A stretch of DNA of 64,000 bases from Roseomonas acroporae (GCF_023223525.1 NZ_JALPRX010000006.1:62001-126000), one strand, 5' to 3'; shown: positions 1-9,479, counted from the stretch's first letter. Program-made: numbers and translations. The notes: generated from the sequence alone by a model not told the origin.

Positions 1-422
1 CCCTTGGTCACCACCATGAAATTCACGACCAGCAGGATCGCGAACACGATCAGCCCGACCGCGACGTCGCCGCCCATCAGGAAGCCGCCGAAGGCCGCGA
101 CCACGTGCCCAGCCGCGTTCGGCCCCTCGTGCCCGTGCGTCAGGATGATGCGCGTGGTGGCGACGTTGAGCGAGAGGCGCAGCAGCGTGGTCAGCAGCAG
201 CACGGTGGGGAAGGAGGTGAAGTCGAGCGGCCGCTGCAGGAACAGCGCCGTCATCAGCACCAGCACCGAGGCGGTGATGGACACGGCGAGGCCGAGATCC
301 AGCAGCGCCACGGGCAGCGGCACCACCAGCACCACCAGCAGCGCGGCGACGCCGAGCGCGAAGGCGACGTCGGGCGCCGGCCGCGCCGACTTCACCCAGC
401 CGGGAAGGGCGGTGGCGGCCAT
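1..422 (-). CDS. flhA: Flagellar export apparatus protein FlhA, N-terminal part (cut by window edge)
   Basis: FlhA is the large inner-membrane component of the flagellar type III export gate. About 140 N-terminal residues are present: a short cytoplasmic start (MAATALPGW), then hydrophobic segments and the family-typical stretch [16 protein letters not shown] followed by [12 protein letters not shown], which identify the N-terminal membrane domain. The start ATG lies 3 bp downstream of the stop of the upstream flbD gene, so the two are almost certainly cotranscribed. The cytoplasmic C-terminal domain lies outside the window. Confidence 0.93.
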   Translation of the reverse strand, partial: MAATALPGWVKSARPAPDVAFALGVAALLVVLVVPLPVALLDLGLAVSITASVLVLMTALFLQRPLDFTSFPTVLLLTTLLRLSLNVATTRIILTHGHEGPNAAGHVVAAFGGFLMGGDVAVGLIVFAILLVVNFMVVTK

Positions 423-425
423 GGC

Positions 426-1925
426 TCAGCCCCCGGCCGGATGGGCGCCGGGCGGCAGGCCGCCCGGAGGGGCCACGCCTGGGGCCACGCCGGGGACAAC
501 GCCTGGGAACATGCCCGGGCCCCCGCCGGGCATCGCCGCGGCGCCGGCCGGCAGCGGGCCGGGCGGGACCTGCCCCGGCACCGCCGGCACGGCGACGCCG
601 AGCGCGCGGTACTCGTGCAGCTTGTTGCGCAGCGTGCGGATGGAGATGCCGAGGATCTCGGCGGCGCGCGTGCGGTTGCCGAGGCAGTGCGTCAGCGTCT
701 CCAGGATCAGGTCGCGCTCCACCTCCTCGACGCGCCGCCCGACCAGCGCGGCGACGCCGCCGGCGGCGGGCACCGGGAGGGGGCCGGCGGGGACGTGGTC
801 GCCCGGCTGGGCCGCCGGTGCGGGTGCCGCCGTTGGGGACAGCTCGACCGCCTCCGCCCCGATCACGTCGCCCGAGGCGAGCAGCACGGCGCGGTGCAGC
901 GCGTTCTCCAGCTCGCGCACATTGCCCGGCCAGGGATGCGCGAGCAGCGCCGCGGCGGCCGGCGCCGAGAGCGGCCGGCGCGGCAGCCCGTTGGCATCGG
1001 CGAAGCGGGCGGCGAAATGCTCGGCCAGCGGCAGGATGTCGCCGCGCCGCTCGCGCAGCGGCGGGATGCGCAGCGGCACCACGTTGAGGCGGAAGTAGAG
1101 GTCCTCGCGGAAGCGCCCGGCGCGCGCCTCGGCGGCGAGGTCGCGGTTGGTGGCGGCCAGGATGCGCACGTCGACGCGCACCGGCGCGTTGCCGCCCAGC
1201 CGGTCGATCTCGCGCTCCTGGATGGCGCGCAGCAGCTTGGCCTGCAGCCGCAGGTCCATCTCGCCGATCTCGTCGAGCAGCAGCGTGCCGCCCTGCGCCT
1301 GCTCGAAGCGGCCCTTGCGCTGCGCCACGGCGCCGGAGAAGGCGCCCTTCTCGTGGCCGAACAGCTCGCTCTCCAGCAGCGATTCCGGCAGGGCGGCGCA
1401 GTTCAGCGCCACGAACGGGCCGCGGGCGCGGCGCGAATGCCGGTGCAGGTGGTGCGCCAGAACCTCCTTGCCGGTGCCGCTCTCGCCGGTGATCAGCACG
1501 CTCGCCTCCGAGCGCGCGATCTGCGTAGCGCGGTCGAGCAGCCCGACCATGGCGGGGTCGCGGCAGATCGGCCCCTCCGGCTCGCCCGAGGCCGCCTCCA
1601 GCATCGCCGCGATCAGCGCGGCGTCCGGCGGCAGCGGCAGGAATTCCTTGGCGCCCGCCTGGATCGCGCGCACCGCGGCGGCGGCGTCGGCGTTGCGGCC
1701 ACAGGCGATGACGGGGCAGTTGATGCGCTCCTGCGCCATGGCCTGCACCAGCCAGGCGACGTCGTGGCGCAGGTCGCACAGCACCAGCTCGGCACCGGCA
1801 TGGCGCAGCCGGTCGAGCCCGGCCGCCGCACCCTCCGCCTGCGCGAGCTGCGCGCCGCGCGCGGCGGCGATGCGCGCCGCCTGGCCCAGCTCGCCTTCCA
1901 GCGATCCGATGATCAGCACGCGCAT
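426..1925 (-). CDS. flbD: Sigma-54-dependent transcriptional activator, FlbD type
   Basis: A 499-residue enhancer-binding protein that would activate RpoN-dependent flagellar promoters. Order: degenerate receiver-like domain (1-115), AAA+ domain with Walker A GESGTGKE near 150, Walker B LLLDEIGEM, and an R-finger region, then a Fis-type helix-turn-helix (NRTRAAEILGISIRTLRNKL) near 425-445. The sigma-54 contact loop reads GAFSGA instead of the usual GAFTGA. The receiver lacks the paired acidic residues at the end of strand 1 (it reads LIIGSLEG), so phosphorylation control is doubtful, as known for Caulobacter FlbD. The last 50 residues are a Pro/Gly tail with PGVVPGVAPGVAP repeats. It sits between fliN and flhA with 1-3 bp gaps. 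Confidence 0.9.
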   Translation of the reverse strand: MRVLIIGSLEGELGQAARIAAARGAQLAQAEGAAAGLDRLRHAGAELVLCDLRHDVAWLVQAMAQERINCPVIACGRNADAAAAVRAIQAGAKEFLPLPPDAALIAAMLEAASGEPEGPICRDPAMVGLLDRATQIARSEASVLITGESGTGKEVLAHHLHRHSRRARGPFVALNCAALPESLLESELFGHEKGAFSGAVAQRKGRFEQAQGGTLLLDEIGEMDLRLQAKLLRAIQEREIDRLGGNAPVRVDVRILAATNRDLAAEARAGRFREDLYFRLNVVPLRIPPLRERRGDILPLAEHFAARFADANGLPRRPLSAPAAAALLAHPWPGNVRELENALHRAVLLASGDVIGAEAVELSPTAAPAPAAQPGDHVPAGPLPVPAAGGVAALVGRRVEEVERDLILETLTHCLGNRTRAAEILGISIRTLRNKLHEYRALGVAVPAVPGQVPPGPLPAGAAAMPGGGPGMFPGVVPGVAPGVAPPGGLPPGAHPAGG

Positions 1926-1926
1926 G

Positions 1927-2319
1927 TCACGCGCTCCGGTCCGCCTTCACGATCTCGGTCATGGTCACGCCGAGCCGGTTGTCGTCCACCATCACCACCT
2001 CGCCGCGCGCGACGAGGCGGTTGTTGACGTAGATGTCCACCGCCTCGCCCAGCTTGCGGTCCAGCTCCACCACCGCGCCGCGGCCGAGCTTGAGGAGCTG
2101 GCTGACCTGCATGGTGGTGCGCCCGAGCACGGCGCTGACCTGCACCGGGATGTCGTAGACGGCGCCGAGATCGCTGGCGGGCTGGCCGGTCGGAGGGCCG
2201 CCCGGCGGGCTACCCGACGGGCCGCCCGAAGGACCGATCGTCGTCGCCAGCGTGCCGACGCCGCGTGGCTCGGCCGCCTCGGCGCCGCCGAGCGCCTCGA
2301 AGCCCTGGGTTGCGGACAT
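1927..2319 (-). CDS. fliN: Flagellar motor switch protein FliN
   Basis: FliN is the C-ring component that, with FliG and FliM, sets rotation direction and helps dock export substrates. This 130-residue protein has a disordered Gly/Pro/Ser-rich N-terminus (about 1-50) and a C-terminal SpoA domain with the diagnostic run YDIPVQVSAVLGRT, LLKLGRGAVVELD, VDIYVNNRLVARGEVV and DNRLGVTMTEIV. Its stop lies 1 bp from the flbD start and its start lies just beyond the fliH stop, so it belongs to the fliF-G-H-N-flbD-flhA transcription unit. No fliM is visible in the window. Confidence 0.95.
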   Translation of the reverse strand: MSATQGFEALGGAEAAEPRGVGTLATTIGPSGGPSGSPPGGPPTGQPASDLGAVYDIPVQVSAVLGRTTMQVSQLLKLGRGAVVELDRKLGEAVDIYVNNRLVARGEVVMVDDNRLGVTMTEIVKADRSA

Positions 2320-2321
2320 GC

Positions 2322-3053
2322 TCAGCCCTCCTGGTCTCGTGTGGTTTCGCCGGGCGGTGCGAGCCCGGCATCGCGCAGCGCCCCGCGCATCGCCGCGAGG
2401 CGTGCCGCCAGCCGTCCCTCGGCCATGCCGTGCCGCCAGGCCACGCGGACATCGCCCGGCGGCAGCGCGGCGTCGGCCAGCACCTCGATCCGCGGATCCT
2501 GCAGGCGCGCCGCGACCGTCGCCTCGAGCCCGGCCGCGACGTGCACGCGCAGGCCGGGCTCGGACGCCAGGCCGGGCAGCAGCGATTCCACGAGGCGCGC
2601 CGAGAGGGCGCCGGCATCGCGCGCGGCGGCGCCGGGGAGGGCGGCCTCCAGCGCGGCGAGCAGCAGGCCGGCCAGCGCCTCGGCCTGCCGCGACGCCGCC
2701 TCGCGCCCGGCCTCCGCCGCGCCGTCGAGCGCCGCGGCGATGTGGCGGAGCGCCTCGGCGGCGCGGGCGGCGGCGTCCGCGGCGGCCTCGGCCAGGGCGG
2801 CGGCGCGCCCCGAAGCCTCGCCTTCCCGGCGGGCGGCCAGCACGGCCGCCTCCTGCTCGGCGATGCGCAGCGCCGATTCCCGGGCCGCCTCCTCGGCGGC
2901 CAGTGCGGCGGCCAGCGCCGCCGGGGCGGGCCCGGGCGCGGCGGCGGGCGGCGCCTCGGGCGGCGCGTCCAGGTCGGGCAGCAGGATCGCCAGGGCGCCG
3001 CGATGCCGCGGCGGCGCCAGTGGCCGGAAGTCGGCGAGGTGGGCGGCGGGCAA
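2322..3053 (-). CDS. fliH: Flagellar assembly protein FliH (export ATPase regulator)
   Basis: A 243-residue protein in the position expected for FliH, the peripheral partner of the export ATPase FliI. It is extremely Ala/Glu/Arg-rich and predicted to be largely helical/coiled coil (about 50-140), followed by a C-terminal domain (LRVHVAAGLEATVAARL) typical of the FliH/YscL fold. The only workable start is TTG, two bases after the fliG stop (TGAGTTG), suggesting translational coupling. Assignment rests on composition, size and order in the operon, because FliH sequences diverge strongly. Confidence 0.8.
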   Translation of the reverse strand: MPAAHLADFRPLAPPRHRGALAILLPDLDAPPEAPPAAAPGPAPAALAAALAAEEAARESALRIAEQEAAVLAARREGEASGRAAALAEAAADAAARAAEALRHIAAALDGAAEAGREAASRQAEALAGLLLAALEAALPGAAARDAGALSARLVESLLPGLASEPGLRVHVAAGLEATVAARLQDPRIEVLADAALPPGDVRVAWRHGMAEGRLAARLAAMRGALRDAGLAPPGETTRDQEG

Positions 3054-3054
3054 C

Positions 3055-4074
3055 TCAGTACACCATCTCGTCGGCGGCCTCGCGGGCGTCGCGCAGCCGC
3101 ACCTGGCCGCTCTGCGCCAGCTCCTTGGCGGTCGAGACGATCGCCGCCTGCGCCTCGTCCACCTCGCGCAGCCGGACCGGCCCGAGCGACGCGATGTCGT
3201 CCTTCAGCATCTTCCCCGCGCGCTCCGACATGTTGCGCAGGAACATGTCGCGGATCCCGTCCGAGGCGCCCTTCAGCGCCAGCGGCAGCTTGTCGCGCTC
3301 GACGCTGCGCAGCAGCGTCTGCACCCCCGGCCCATCGAGGCGGGCGAGGTCGTCGAAGGTGAACATCAGGGCGCGTATCTTCTCGGCGGCTTCGCGGTTG
3401 CGCTCCTCGAGCGCCGAGAGGATGCGCGACTCCGACTGGCGGTCGAGGCTGTTGAAGATCTCGGCCATCATCTCGTGCGCGTCGCGGCGCGAGGCGCGGG
3501 CGAGGTTGCTCATGAACTCGGCCTTCAGGGTGCGCTCGACACCCTCCAGCGCCTCCTTCTGCACGGTCTCCATGCGCAGCATGCGCATGACGACCTCCAT
3601 GGCGAAGCCCTCGGGCAGCAGCGCCAGCACCTTGGCGGCGTGCTCGGCCCTGATCTTGCTCAGCACCACGGCGACGGTCTGCGGGTACTCGTTCTTGAGG
3701 TAGTTGGCGAGCACCGTCTCGTTCACGTTGCCCAGCTTGTCCCACATGGTGCGGCCGGCGGGGCCGCGTATCTCCTCCATGATCTGCGCGACCCGCTCCG
3801 GCGGCAACGACTTCAGCAGCATCCGCTCGGTGCTCTCGAAGCTGCCGGTCAGGCCGCCGGCGCGGCCCATGGAGGCCGCGAATTCCTGGCACAGCGCCTC
3901 GACCTGCGCCGCCGTCACGGTGCCGAGGTTCGACATGGCGACGGAGATGTCGCGTATCTCGTCCTCGTGCATCCGCGCGAACAGCCTGGAGGCGTTGTCC
4001 TCGCCCATCGCCAGCATCAGGGTCGCCGCCTTCTGCGGCCCGGTCAGGCGCGTCGTCGTGCCCGTCATCATCAT
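3055..4074 (-). CDS. fliG: Flagellar motor switch protein FliG
   Basis: FliG (339 residues, normal length) links the MS ring to the C ring and interacts with the stator. N-terminal domain ([17 protein letters not shown]), middle domain with [14 protein letters not shown] (the usual EHPQ motif is EYPQ here), and the C-terminal torque domain with charged residues ([42 protein letters not shown]) are all complete. Three ATG codons in a row open the gene (MMMTG); the first is used here. It follows fliF after 31 bp. Confidence 0.97.
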   Translation of the reverse strand: MMMTGTTTRLTGPQKAATLMLAMGEDNASRLFARMHEDEIRDISVAMSNLGTVTAAQVEALCQEFAASMGRAGGLTGSFESTERMLLKSLPPERVAQIMEEIRGPAGRTMWDKLGNVNETVLANYLKNEYPQTVAVVLSKIRAEHAAKVLALLPEGFAMEVVMRMLRMETVQKEALEGVERTLKAEFMSNLARASRRDAHEMMAEIFNSLDRQSESRILSALEERNREAAEKIRALMFTFDDLARLDGPGVQTLLRSVERDKLPLALKGASDGIRDMFLRNMSERAGKMLKDDIASLGPVRLREVDEAQAAIVSTAKELAQSGQVRLRDAREAADEMVY

Positions 4075-4105
4075 GCCAATCCCCTAAGCCAACCCTCGCA
4101 GCCCC

Positions 4106-5737
4106 TCACGAAGCCCCTTCCGGCGACAGCCAGCGGCGGAGCACGCTCAGCGCCTCCTCCGGATGGCTCTCCACCATTTCCACGATGCGGTTGATCGAGG
4201 AGGCCCGCATCTGGCCTTCCACCATGGCGAGGCTCACCATGCTCTCGTCCTCGCCCCCGGAGGCGCCGGGCAGCGCCGGCGTGCCCGACTGGCCGCCATC
4301 GGGCGAGGGCAGGGCGCCGGCCGCCGCCGACTCGGTCAGCGCGACGGGCGGGGCGAGGCTCGCGGCGAGGCGGCCGGCGATCGGCCGGCCCACCAGCAGG
4401 ATCGCGGCCAGCGCCACCAGCGCCAGCAGCCCGGTCTCGGCCAGCCGCGCCACCGTCGCCGGGCCGAGGGGCAGGCCGAACGGGCCGCCCGCCGGCGCCG
4501 CCGCCTCGTCCTCGGGGGCGGCGAAGCGCATGCTCACCACCTGCACCTGGTCGCCGCGGCGCTCGTCGTAGCCCACCGCGCCGCGCACCAGCGCGGTCAG
4601 CCGCTGCAGCTCCTCCGGCGTGCGCTCCCGCCAGCGCGCGGCGCCCCCCTCGCCGGGCTCGCTGACGCCGTCCACCAGAACGGCGACCGAGATGCGCCGC
4701 ACCACCGGCAGCTCGCGCGTCACGCTGCGCGTGGTGCGGCCGATCTCGTAGTTCGTGGTCTCCTCCTGCCGGTTCTCCTGCGTGCCGCCGTTGCCGTTCG
4801 CGGCCTCGGCGTTAGGCAGGTTGTTGCCGACGGAGACGTTGGCCGGCTCGCTGTTGCGGTTGTTCTCGCTGTTGGACTGCTGCGAGCGCGGCACCTGGTT
4901 CTCGGGGTCGAAGCGTTCCTCGGTGGTCTGGACGCGGTCGAAGTCCATCTCCACCGCCGCCTCGGCGCGCACCCGGCCGGGGCCGAGCACGCGCTCCAGC
5001 ATCTCCTCCACGGCGCGGGCGATGCGCAGGCCGTTGGCGCGGCGCATCTCCTCCTGGCTCTGCGCCGCGACCGGGCCGTTCAGCGCCTCGCCGCCGCGCG
5101 CCAGCAGCTCGCCCCGCGAATCCACCACCGAGACGTGCTGCGGCCGCAGCCCCGGCACCGCCGTCGCGACGAGGTGCAGCACCGCCTGCACCCCCTCGCG
5201 GTCGAGGCGCTGCGCGCCCTGCATGGTCAGCACCACCGAGGCCTGCGCCTCGCCGCGCTCGCGCGAGAAGGCCTCGCGGCGCGGCAGCACGAGATGGACG
5301 CGCGCCGCGCGCACGCCGGAGAGGCTGCGGATCGTGCGCGCCAGCTCGCCTTCCATGGCGCGGACCCGGTTGAGGTCCTGCTGGAAGGGCGTCGTGGTCA
5401 GGCTCTCGCCGCGGTCGAACAGCTCGTAGCCGACGCCGCCGCCCGCGGGCAGCCCGTCCCGCGCCAGCAGCAGGCGCAGGCGCGGCACCTGGTCCTCCGG
5501 GGCGAGGATCTGGGTGCCGTTGGCCGTCAGCCGGTAGGGCACCCGCTGGCGGTCGAGCGCCGCCACCACCTGCGCGGCGTCGCGCGCCTCGAGCTCGGCG
5601 TAGAGCACGCCCATCGGCGCGTCGCCCGCGCGCAGGGCGAGCCATGCGAAGAGGCCCAGCATGGCCGCGCCGACACCGCCGAGTGCCGCGAGGCGCAGCG
5701 TGCCGAGCGATCTGATCTGGGCGATCAGGCCGCCCAT
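4106..5737 (-). CDS. fliF: Flagellar MS-ring protein FliF
   Basis: FliF forms the membrane MS ring on which the flagellum is built. The 543-residue protein has an N-terminal membrane helix (about 17-35), the YscJ/FliF ring-building domain (GVLYAELEARDAAQVVAALD; RVHLVLPRREAF), a low-complexity Asn/Glu-rich central insert, a second membrane helix (about 430-450) and a C-terminal FliG-binding helix. The start is taken at the ATG at 5737 (MGGLIAQIRSLG). A TTG 48 bp upstream (5785) would add 16 poorly conserved residues. This gene heads the minus-strand operon. Confidence 0.96.
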   Translation of the reverse strand: MGGLIAQIRSLGTLRLAALGGVGAAMLGLFAWLALRAGDAPMGVLYAELEARDAAQVVAALDRQRVPYRLTANGTQILAPEDQVPRLRLLLARDGLPAGGGVGYELFDRGESLTTTPFQQDLNRVRAMEGELARTIRSLSGVRAARVHLVLPRREAFSRERGEAQASVVLTMQGAQRLDREGVQAVLHLVATAVPGLRPQHVSVVDSRGELLARGGEALNGPVAAQSQEEMRRANGLRIARAVEEMLERVLGPGRVRAEAAVEMDFDRVQTTEERFDPENQVPRSQQSNSENNRNSEPANVSVGNNLPNAEAANGNGGTQENRQEETTNYEIGRTTRSVTRELPVVRRISVAVLVDGVSEPGEGGAARWRERTPEELQRLTALVRGAVGYDERRGDQVQVVSMRFAAPEDEAAAPAGGPFGLPLGPATVARLAETGLLALVALAAILLVGRPIAGRLAASLAPPVALTESAAAGALPSPDGGQSGTPALPGASGGEDESMVSLAMVEGQMRASSINRIVEMVESHPEEALSVLRRWLSPEGAS

Positions 5738-5925
5738 GGCCGGCCCGGAAGGTTGTGCGCCAGGCGCATCCGTCCATCTCTCCAACCCGCGTCCTGCGGG
5801 TGAGGGGACTCTGTTCCGCTTCTCCTTTCGGCCCTGTTAATCGCGAGGCGTTGCCCGCGGCATCCCCCGCCGGACGCTCCGGCGGCACGGGGAGGGCATG
5901 GCCCGGAGGGACGGCGCCGGGCGGA
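5738..5925. promoter_or_regulatory. Intergenic region upstream of fliF with a TTAAC site
   Basis: This 188-bp gap separates the flgD stop from the fliF start and must hold the fliF promoter. On the minus strand it contains GATTAACAGGG (TTAAC at 5836-5840). TTAAC is the half-site recognised by CtrA in alphaproteobacteria, where CtrA activates early flagellar genes. I see no RpoN -24/-12 element here. The CtrA link is inference from a single short motif. Confidence 0.35.
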
Positions 5926-6591
5926 TCAGCCGCCGCCGGCCAGGCCGCGCACCTTGTCGAAGCCGACGGTGAGGCCGCCGAGCACGAGCTGCGCGGTGCC
6001 GTTCACCCGCTCGGCGGCGGTGGCGTTGGCGACCACGGTGTGGCTCAGCGCCGTGGTGCTGCCGGTGCCGGTCAGGCCGGTCACCTTGATGCCGTAGGCG
6101 CCGTCCGCGTGCCGGGTGCCGCTGCTGTCGCGCCCGTCCCAGCTCCAGGTGGTCGAAGCCGAGCCGAGCGCCACGGTGGCCGTGCGCAGCACCTCGCCGG
6201 AGGCGCCCAGCACCTGCACCTGCGCCTGCGTCGCCGTGCCGGCCGCCGGCAGCCGCACCTGGCCGACTCCGTCCTGCAGCGAGAGCTGGTCCGACTCGAC
6301 CTCCACCGCCTTGCCGACCAGGCCGGAGGCCGAGGTGACCTGCGCCACCTGCTGCAACGCCACGAGCTGCTGCAGGTTGGTGTTGGTGGCGATCTGCTGC
6401 TCCACCGAGGTGAGCTGCACGAGCTGCTGCGTGAACTGGTTGGAATCGACCGGCGCGGTCGGGTCCTGGTTCTGGAGCTGCGTCGTCAGCATCGTCAGGA
6501 AGGTGTTCATGTTCGTGCTGAGCGAGGCCAGCGCGCTGGAGCTGGCGGTGCCGGCGGTCGTGGTCGCGCTGGTGGCCGAGGTGACGGTCAT
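5926..6591 (-). CDS. flgD: Flagellar hook capping protein FlgD
   Basis: FlgD caps the growing hook during assembly and is later replaced by FlgK. The 221-residue product carries the characteristic N-terminal motif MNTFLTMLTTQLQNQDPTAP (about 28-47) and FTQQLVQLTSVEQQ, then a C-terminal Tudor/FNIII-like region with WSWDGRDSSGT and DGAYGIKVTG. The start ATG at 6591 follows a GGAAGGGA-like ribosome site read on the minus strand. It lies directly after fliK (17 bp), a common fliK-flgD pairing. Confidence 0.95.
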   Translation of the reverse strand: MTVTSATSATTTAGTASSSALASLSTNMNTFLTMLTTQLQNQDPTAPVDSNQFTQQLVQLTSVEQQIATNTNLQQLVALQQVAQVTSASGLVGKAVEVESDQLSLQDGVGQVRLPAAGTATQAQVQVLGASGEVLRTATVALGSASTTWSWDGRDSSGTRHADGAYGIKVTGLTGTGSTTALSHTVVANATAAERVNGTAQLVLGGLTVGFDKVRGLAGGG

Positions 6592-6608
6592 CGGAAGGGA
6601 CTCCCTGT

Positions 6609-9389
6609 TCAGATCGAGAGGTCGAGGACGGTGAGCGCCGCCTCCGGCGCGGCGGCCGGGCGGGCGGCGGGGAAGGCGGCGCGGGGCGGGCCGCCGCGCG
6701 GGGCGCGCGCGCCCTGGCCCTGGCCGCCCCCGGCGGAGTCGCCGCCGGAATTGCCGCCGGGGTCGCCGCCCGCTCCCGACCGGACGCCATCCTGGTTTTC
6801 CCAGCCGACGCGCCCCTGGCCCTGATCCGGGGGCGGGCCGTCCCACCCCTGGCCACCCCCCCCTTGGCCACCCCCCCCTTGGCCACCCAGCGAGAAGCTC
6901 AGGCTGCGCTCGCCGGCGCCGCCGAGCCCGGCCTGCTGCAGGGTCCGGTCGAGTTCCGGGGCATCGCGCTGCAGCAGGGCGAGGGTTTCCGGCCGCTCGG
7001 CCGAGACGTGCACGGCAACGCTGCTGCCGTCGGCGGCGCGGTGGATGCTGATCTCGACCCGGCCCAGCTCGGCGGGCGCGAGCGACAGGGTCAGCCGCGG
7101 CGAGCTGCCCGGCCCGAGGGCGAGGGCCACCGCCATCGGCGCCACCTGCTGGGCGATCGGCGGGGGCGGGGTGGCGCGCGTCGCCGTCGCGGCCGCATCG
7201 ACCGGGCGTGGCGTGGCGGCTTCCGGCGCCACGACGCCGGCCGGCACCGGCAGCGCGGGGGCCGCGTCCGCCGTCGTGGCGGGCCGGTCGGCCTGCTCCT
7301 GCGCGACGAGGGCGGCGCCGAGCGGCGAGGCGGCCGGCCGGGCCGGGCCGGCGTGCCAGGGAGTGCCGGCGACCGCGCCGCCCCCGGTCGTCGCCTGGCG
7401 TCCGGCGTCGGGCGACGCAGGCGTCGCGGGGGCGGCGATCCCGGTCGGGCCTGCCGCGTCGGTCGCGGCCGGCGCGCCCCGGTCGCTCGCCGCCGGATCG
7501 ACCGCCGCCGTGACGGAGGGCCGGGCCCGCATCGGCACGATGCGCCACGTTGCCGCGCCGTCGCCCGGGGCGGTGCCCTCCGGCCGTGCCATCGCCGTGC
7601 CGACGCCCGGCAGCCCGGCGATGGCGGCCGATGGAAGGGTCGCTGGACGATCCCCGCTGCCGTCCGGCATGGATGCCGTCGCCGGCGCCGAACCGTCCCG
7701 GGCATCCGGGCGATGCCGGATGTCGGCCCTCCCGTTCGGGATCGTGCCGGCCAGCGGCGGCACGCCGGCCGGGATCGCCACGCCGGCAGCCATGCCCGCC
7801 ACCGGCACGGCGCCGTCTGCGACACCGGGAACGGGTGGTGCGGCGGGCGCGTCCAGGGGCAACGGCCCGGGCGCGTCTTCCGGCGCGATGGTGGCGCCGG
7901 TCTGCCGTGGCAGGTCACGAACCGCACCGGCCGCCGCCCGTGGCGCCGCCGGGACATCCGCGACGCCGGCGACCGCCCGTCGCGGCGCGGCCATGGATGA
8001 CGGGACCGTCCTTCCGGCGGCGGTGGCTGGCGGGGCGGTCTCGGATGGGGTGCCGGGCTCCGGCGCGATGGCCGGGCCGTCGACCGTCGTCGCCGACATG
8101 GTGCGCGCGGCGGTGCCCGTGCCGGCCGCCTCGCCCGTCGCGCCCGCCGCGTCGGCTGCCGCCGGCCCCGGGATCGTGCCCCGGGCGGGAAGCGCCGTCG
8201 GCACCGTGGACGGCGTGCCGATACCGGTGGCGGCAGCGGGAGGTCGTGCCTCCCCGGACCCGCGCGCAGGTTCCGGGATCGCAGCCGGTGGCCATGCGCC
8301 GCCCGGCGCGACGGGGCGGGGCGACGGTGGCCGGGCGGCGTCCGCGAGCGGCCTGCCGCCGGGGATGACCGGAACCGGCGCCGATGCCGGCGCCGCGGCC
8401 GGTTCCGACGGGGCCGACGCCGCCCCACACTCGGCCTTCGCGCCGTCCGGCCGCGTCGCGGGCGCGAGGCCGGGGCCAGCCTTCGCATCGTTGGGCACCA
8501 GCCCGCGCACCGGTTGCGGCCGGCCGGTGGGCCAGCCGGTGCTTGCGCCCTCGAATGCTTCCGGTACCGATCGCTCCTCGGCCCGCGTCGCCGCGCGCGC
8601 CATGTGCCGTCCGCTGCCGGTCGTCGCGGGCGCCGTCGGCGCGGCCGCCATGTCTTCTTCCGCCGCCGGAAGCGGTCGCGCCGCGTCGGAAGGCACGGCG
8701 GCCGCGTTGCCCGCGGCGGGTCTGCGCCAGGGTGTCGCCGGCGCGGTGGCGGCCGATGGCGCGGCGTCGGCGATGGGCGCCGCGATGACGGCCATGGCGG
8801 CCAACTCGGGCGGCGTCGCCGGCGCGATCGCGGCGCTGCCGGCGGGCGCGGCCGCGTCGGCCGAGGTCGCGGCGCCGTCCGGCCAGCGCCGCGTCGCGCC
8901 CTGTGCCCGCGCCCCGCCGTGGCGGGATGCCGACGGCGCATCGGGCATGGCCGCGATCTCCGCCGCCGTCCCGCCGCCCGGCGACGCGGCCGCCTCCCGC
9001 CCGGCCTCGTGCCGCGGCGGCGTTGCCGATGTCTCCGGCTTCGCGTCGGGATCGCGACGCGGCGTGGTGCTGTCCGGCATCCCGGTGCCGGCAGGCGGCA
9101 CGCGCCGGTCGCCGCGCGGGCCCGCGGCATCCTCCGCCACGGCCGCGCCCGGCCCGGTCGCTCCCTGTCGGATCACGCCCAGTCCGGCCGCGCCCAGTCC
9201 GGCCGCGCCAGGAGCGGATGGCGGCCCGCCGGCCGGCGTGGCGGCCTCGGGCGCCTGGGTGCCGGCCATCAGCACGGCGAAGGCGTTGCCGGGCGACGCG
9301 GCGGCGACGCCGGGCGGCGCGGCGACCCGGGTCGCGGACGGCAGCGTCGGGGCGGCGCCGGCGGAGCACTCCATGAGGCGGATTTCCAT
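6609..9389 (-). CDS. fliK: Flagellar hook-length control protein FliK
   Basis: FliK measures hook length and triggers the export specificity switch. The product is 926 residues, far longer than typical enterobacterial FliK (about 400), because of an Ala/Pro/Gly low-complexity stretch filling residues 20-720. The conserved C-terminal Flg_hook domain is clear: PRLTLSLAPAELGRVEISIHR and VAVHVSAERPETLALLQRDAPELDRTLQQAGL. It is followed by a GGQGGGGQGGGGQGW repeat encoded over two C8 tracts (6856-6863, 6871-6878; G8 on the coding strand). The identity rests on the C-terminal domain and on position next to flgD. Confidence 0.88.
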   Translation of the reverse strand: MEIRLMECSAGAAPTLPSATRVAAPPGVAAASPGNAFAVLMAGTQAPEAATPAGGPPSAPGAAGLGAAGLGVIRQGATGPGAAVAEDAAGPRGDRRVPPAGTGMPDSTTPRRDPDAKPETSATPPRHEAGREAAASPGGGTAAEIAAMPDAPSASRHGGARAQGATRRWPDGAATSADAAAPAGSAAIAPATPPELAAMAVIAAPIADAAPSAATAPATPWRRPAAGNAAAVPSDAARPLPAAEEDMAAAPTAPATTGSGRHMARAATRAEERSVPEAFEGASTGWPTGRPQPVRGLVPNDAKAGPGLAPATRPDGAKAECGAASAPSEPAAAPASAPVPVIPGGRPLADAARPPSPRPVAPGGAWPPAAIPEPARGSGEARPPAAATGIGTPSTVPTALPARGTIPGPAAADAAGATGEAAGTGTAARTMSATTVDGPAIAPEPGTPSETAPPATAAGRTVPSSMAAPRRAVAGVADVPAAPRAAAGAVRDLPRQTGATIAPEDAPGPLPLDAPAAPPVPGVADGAVPVAGMAAGVAIPAGVPPLAGTIPNGRADIRHRPDARDGSAPATASMPDGSGDRPATLPSAAIAGLPGVGTAMARPEGTAPGDGAATWRIVPMRARPSVTAAVDPAASDRGAPAATDAAGPTGIAAPATPASPDAGRQATTGGGAVAGTPWHAGPARPAASPLGAALVAQEQADRPATTADAAPALPVPAGVVAPEAATPRPVDAAATATRATPPPPIAQQVAPMAVALALGPGSSPRLTLSLAPAELGRVEISIHRAADGSSVAVHVSAERPETLALLQRDAPELDRTLQQAGLGGAGERSLSFSLGGQGGGGQGGGGQGWDGPPPDQGQGRVGWENQDGVRSGAGGDPGGNSGGDSAGGGQGQGARAPRGGPPRAAFPAARPAAAPEAALTVLDLSI

Positions 9390-9479
9390 TCGGTCTCGTG
9401 CGCCAAGGCCCAGGGCAAGCGCCGGGCCACGCCACGCCGGCGCGCGGCAGGCAGCAACGCGGCCGTCGCAGGCAGTTTC

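Noticed and set aside
105-2027. Long open frames opposite to flbD and fliN, and similar overlapping frames throughout
   Set aside because: In DNA this GC-rich, long antisense frames arise from codon bias. They lack ribosome sites and have Arg/Ala/Pro/His-biased composition with no family resemblance.
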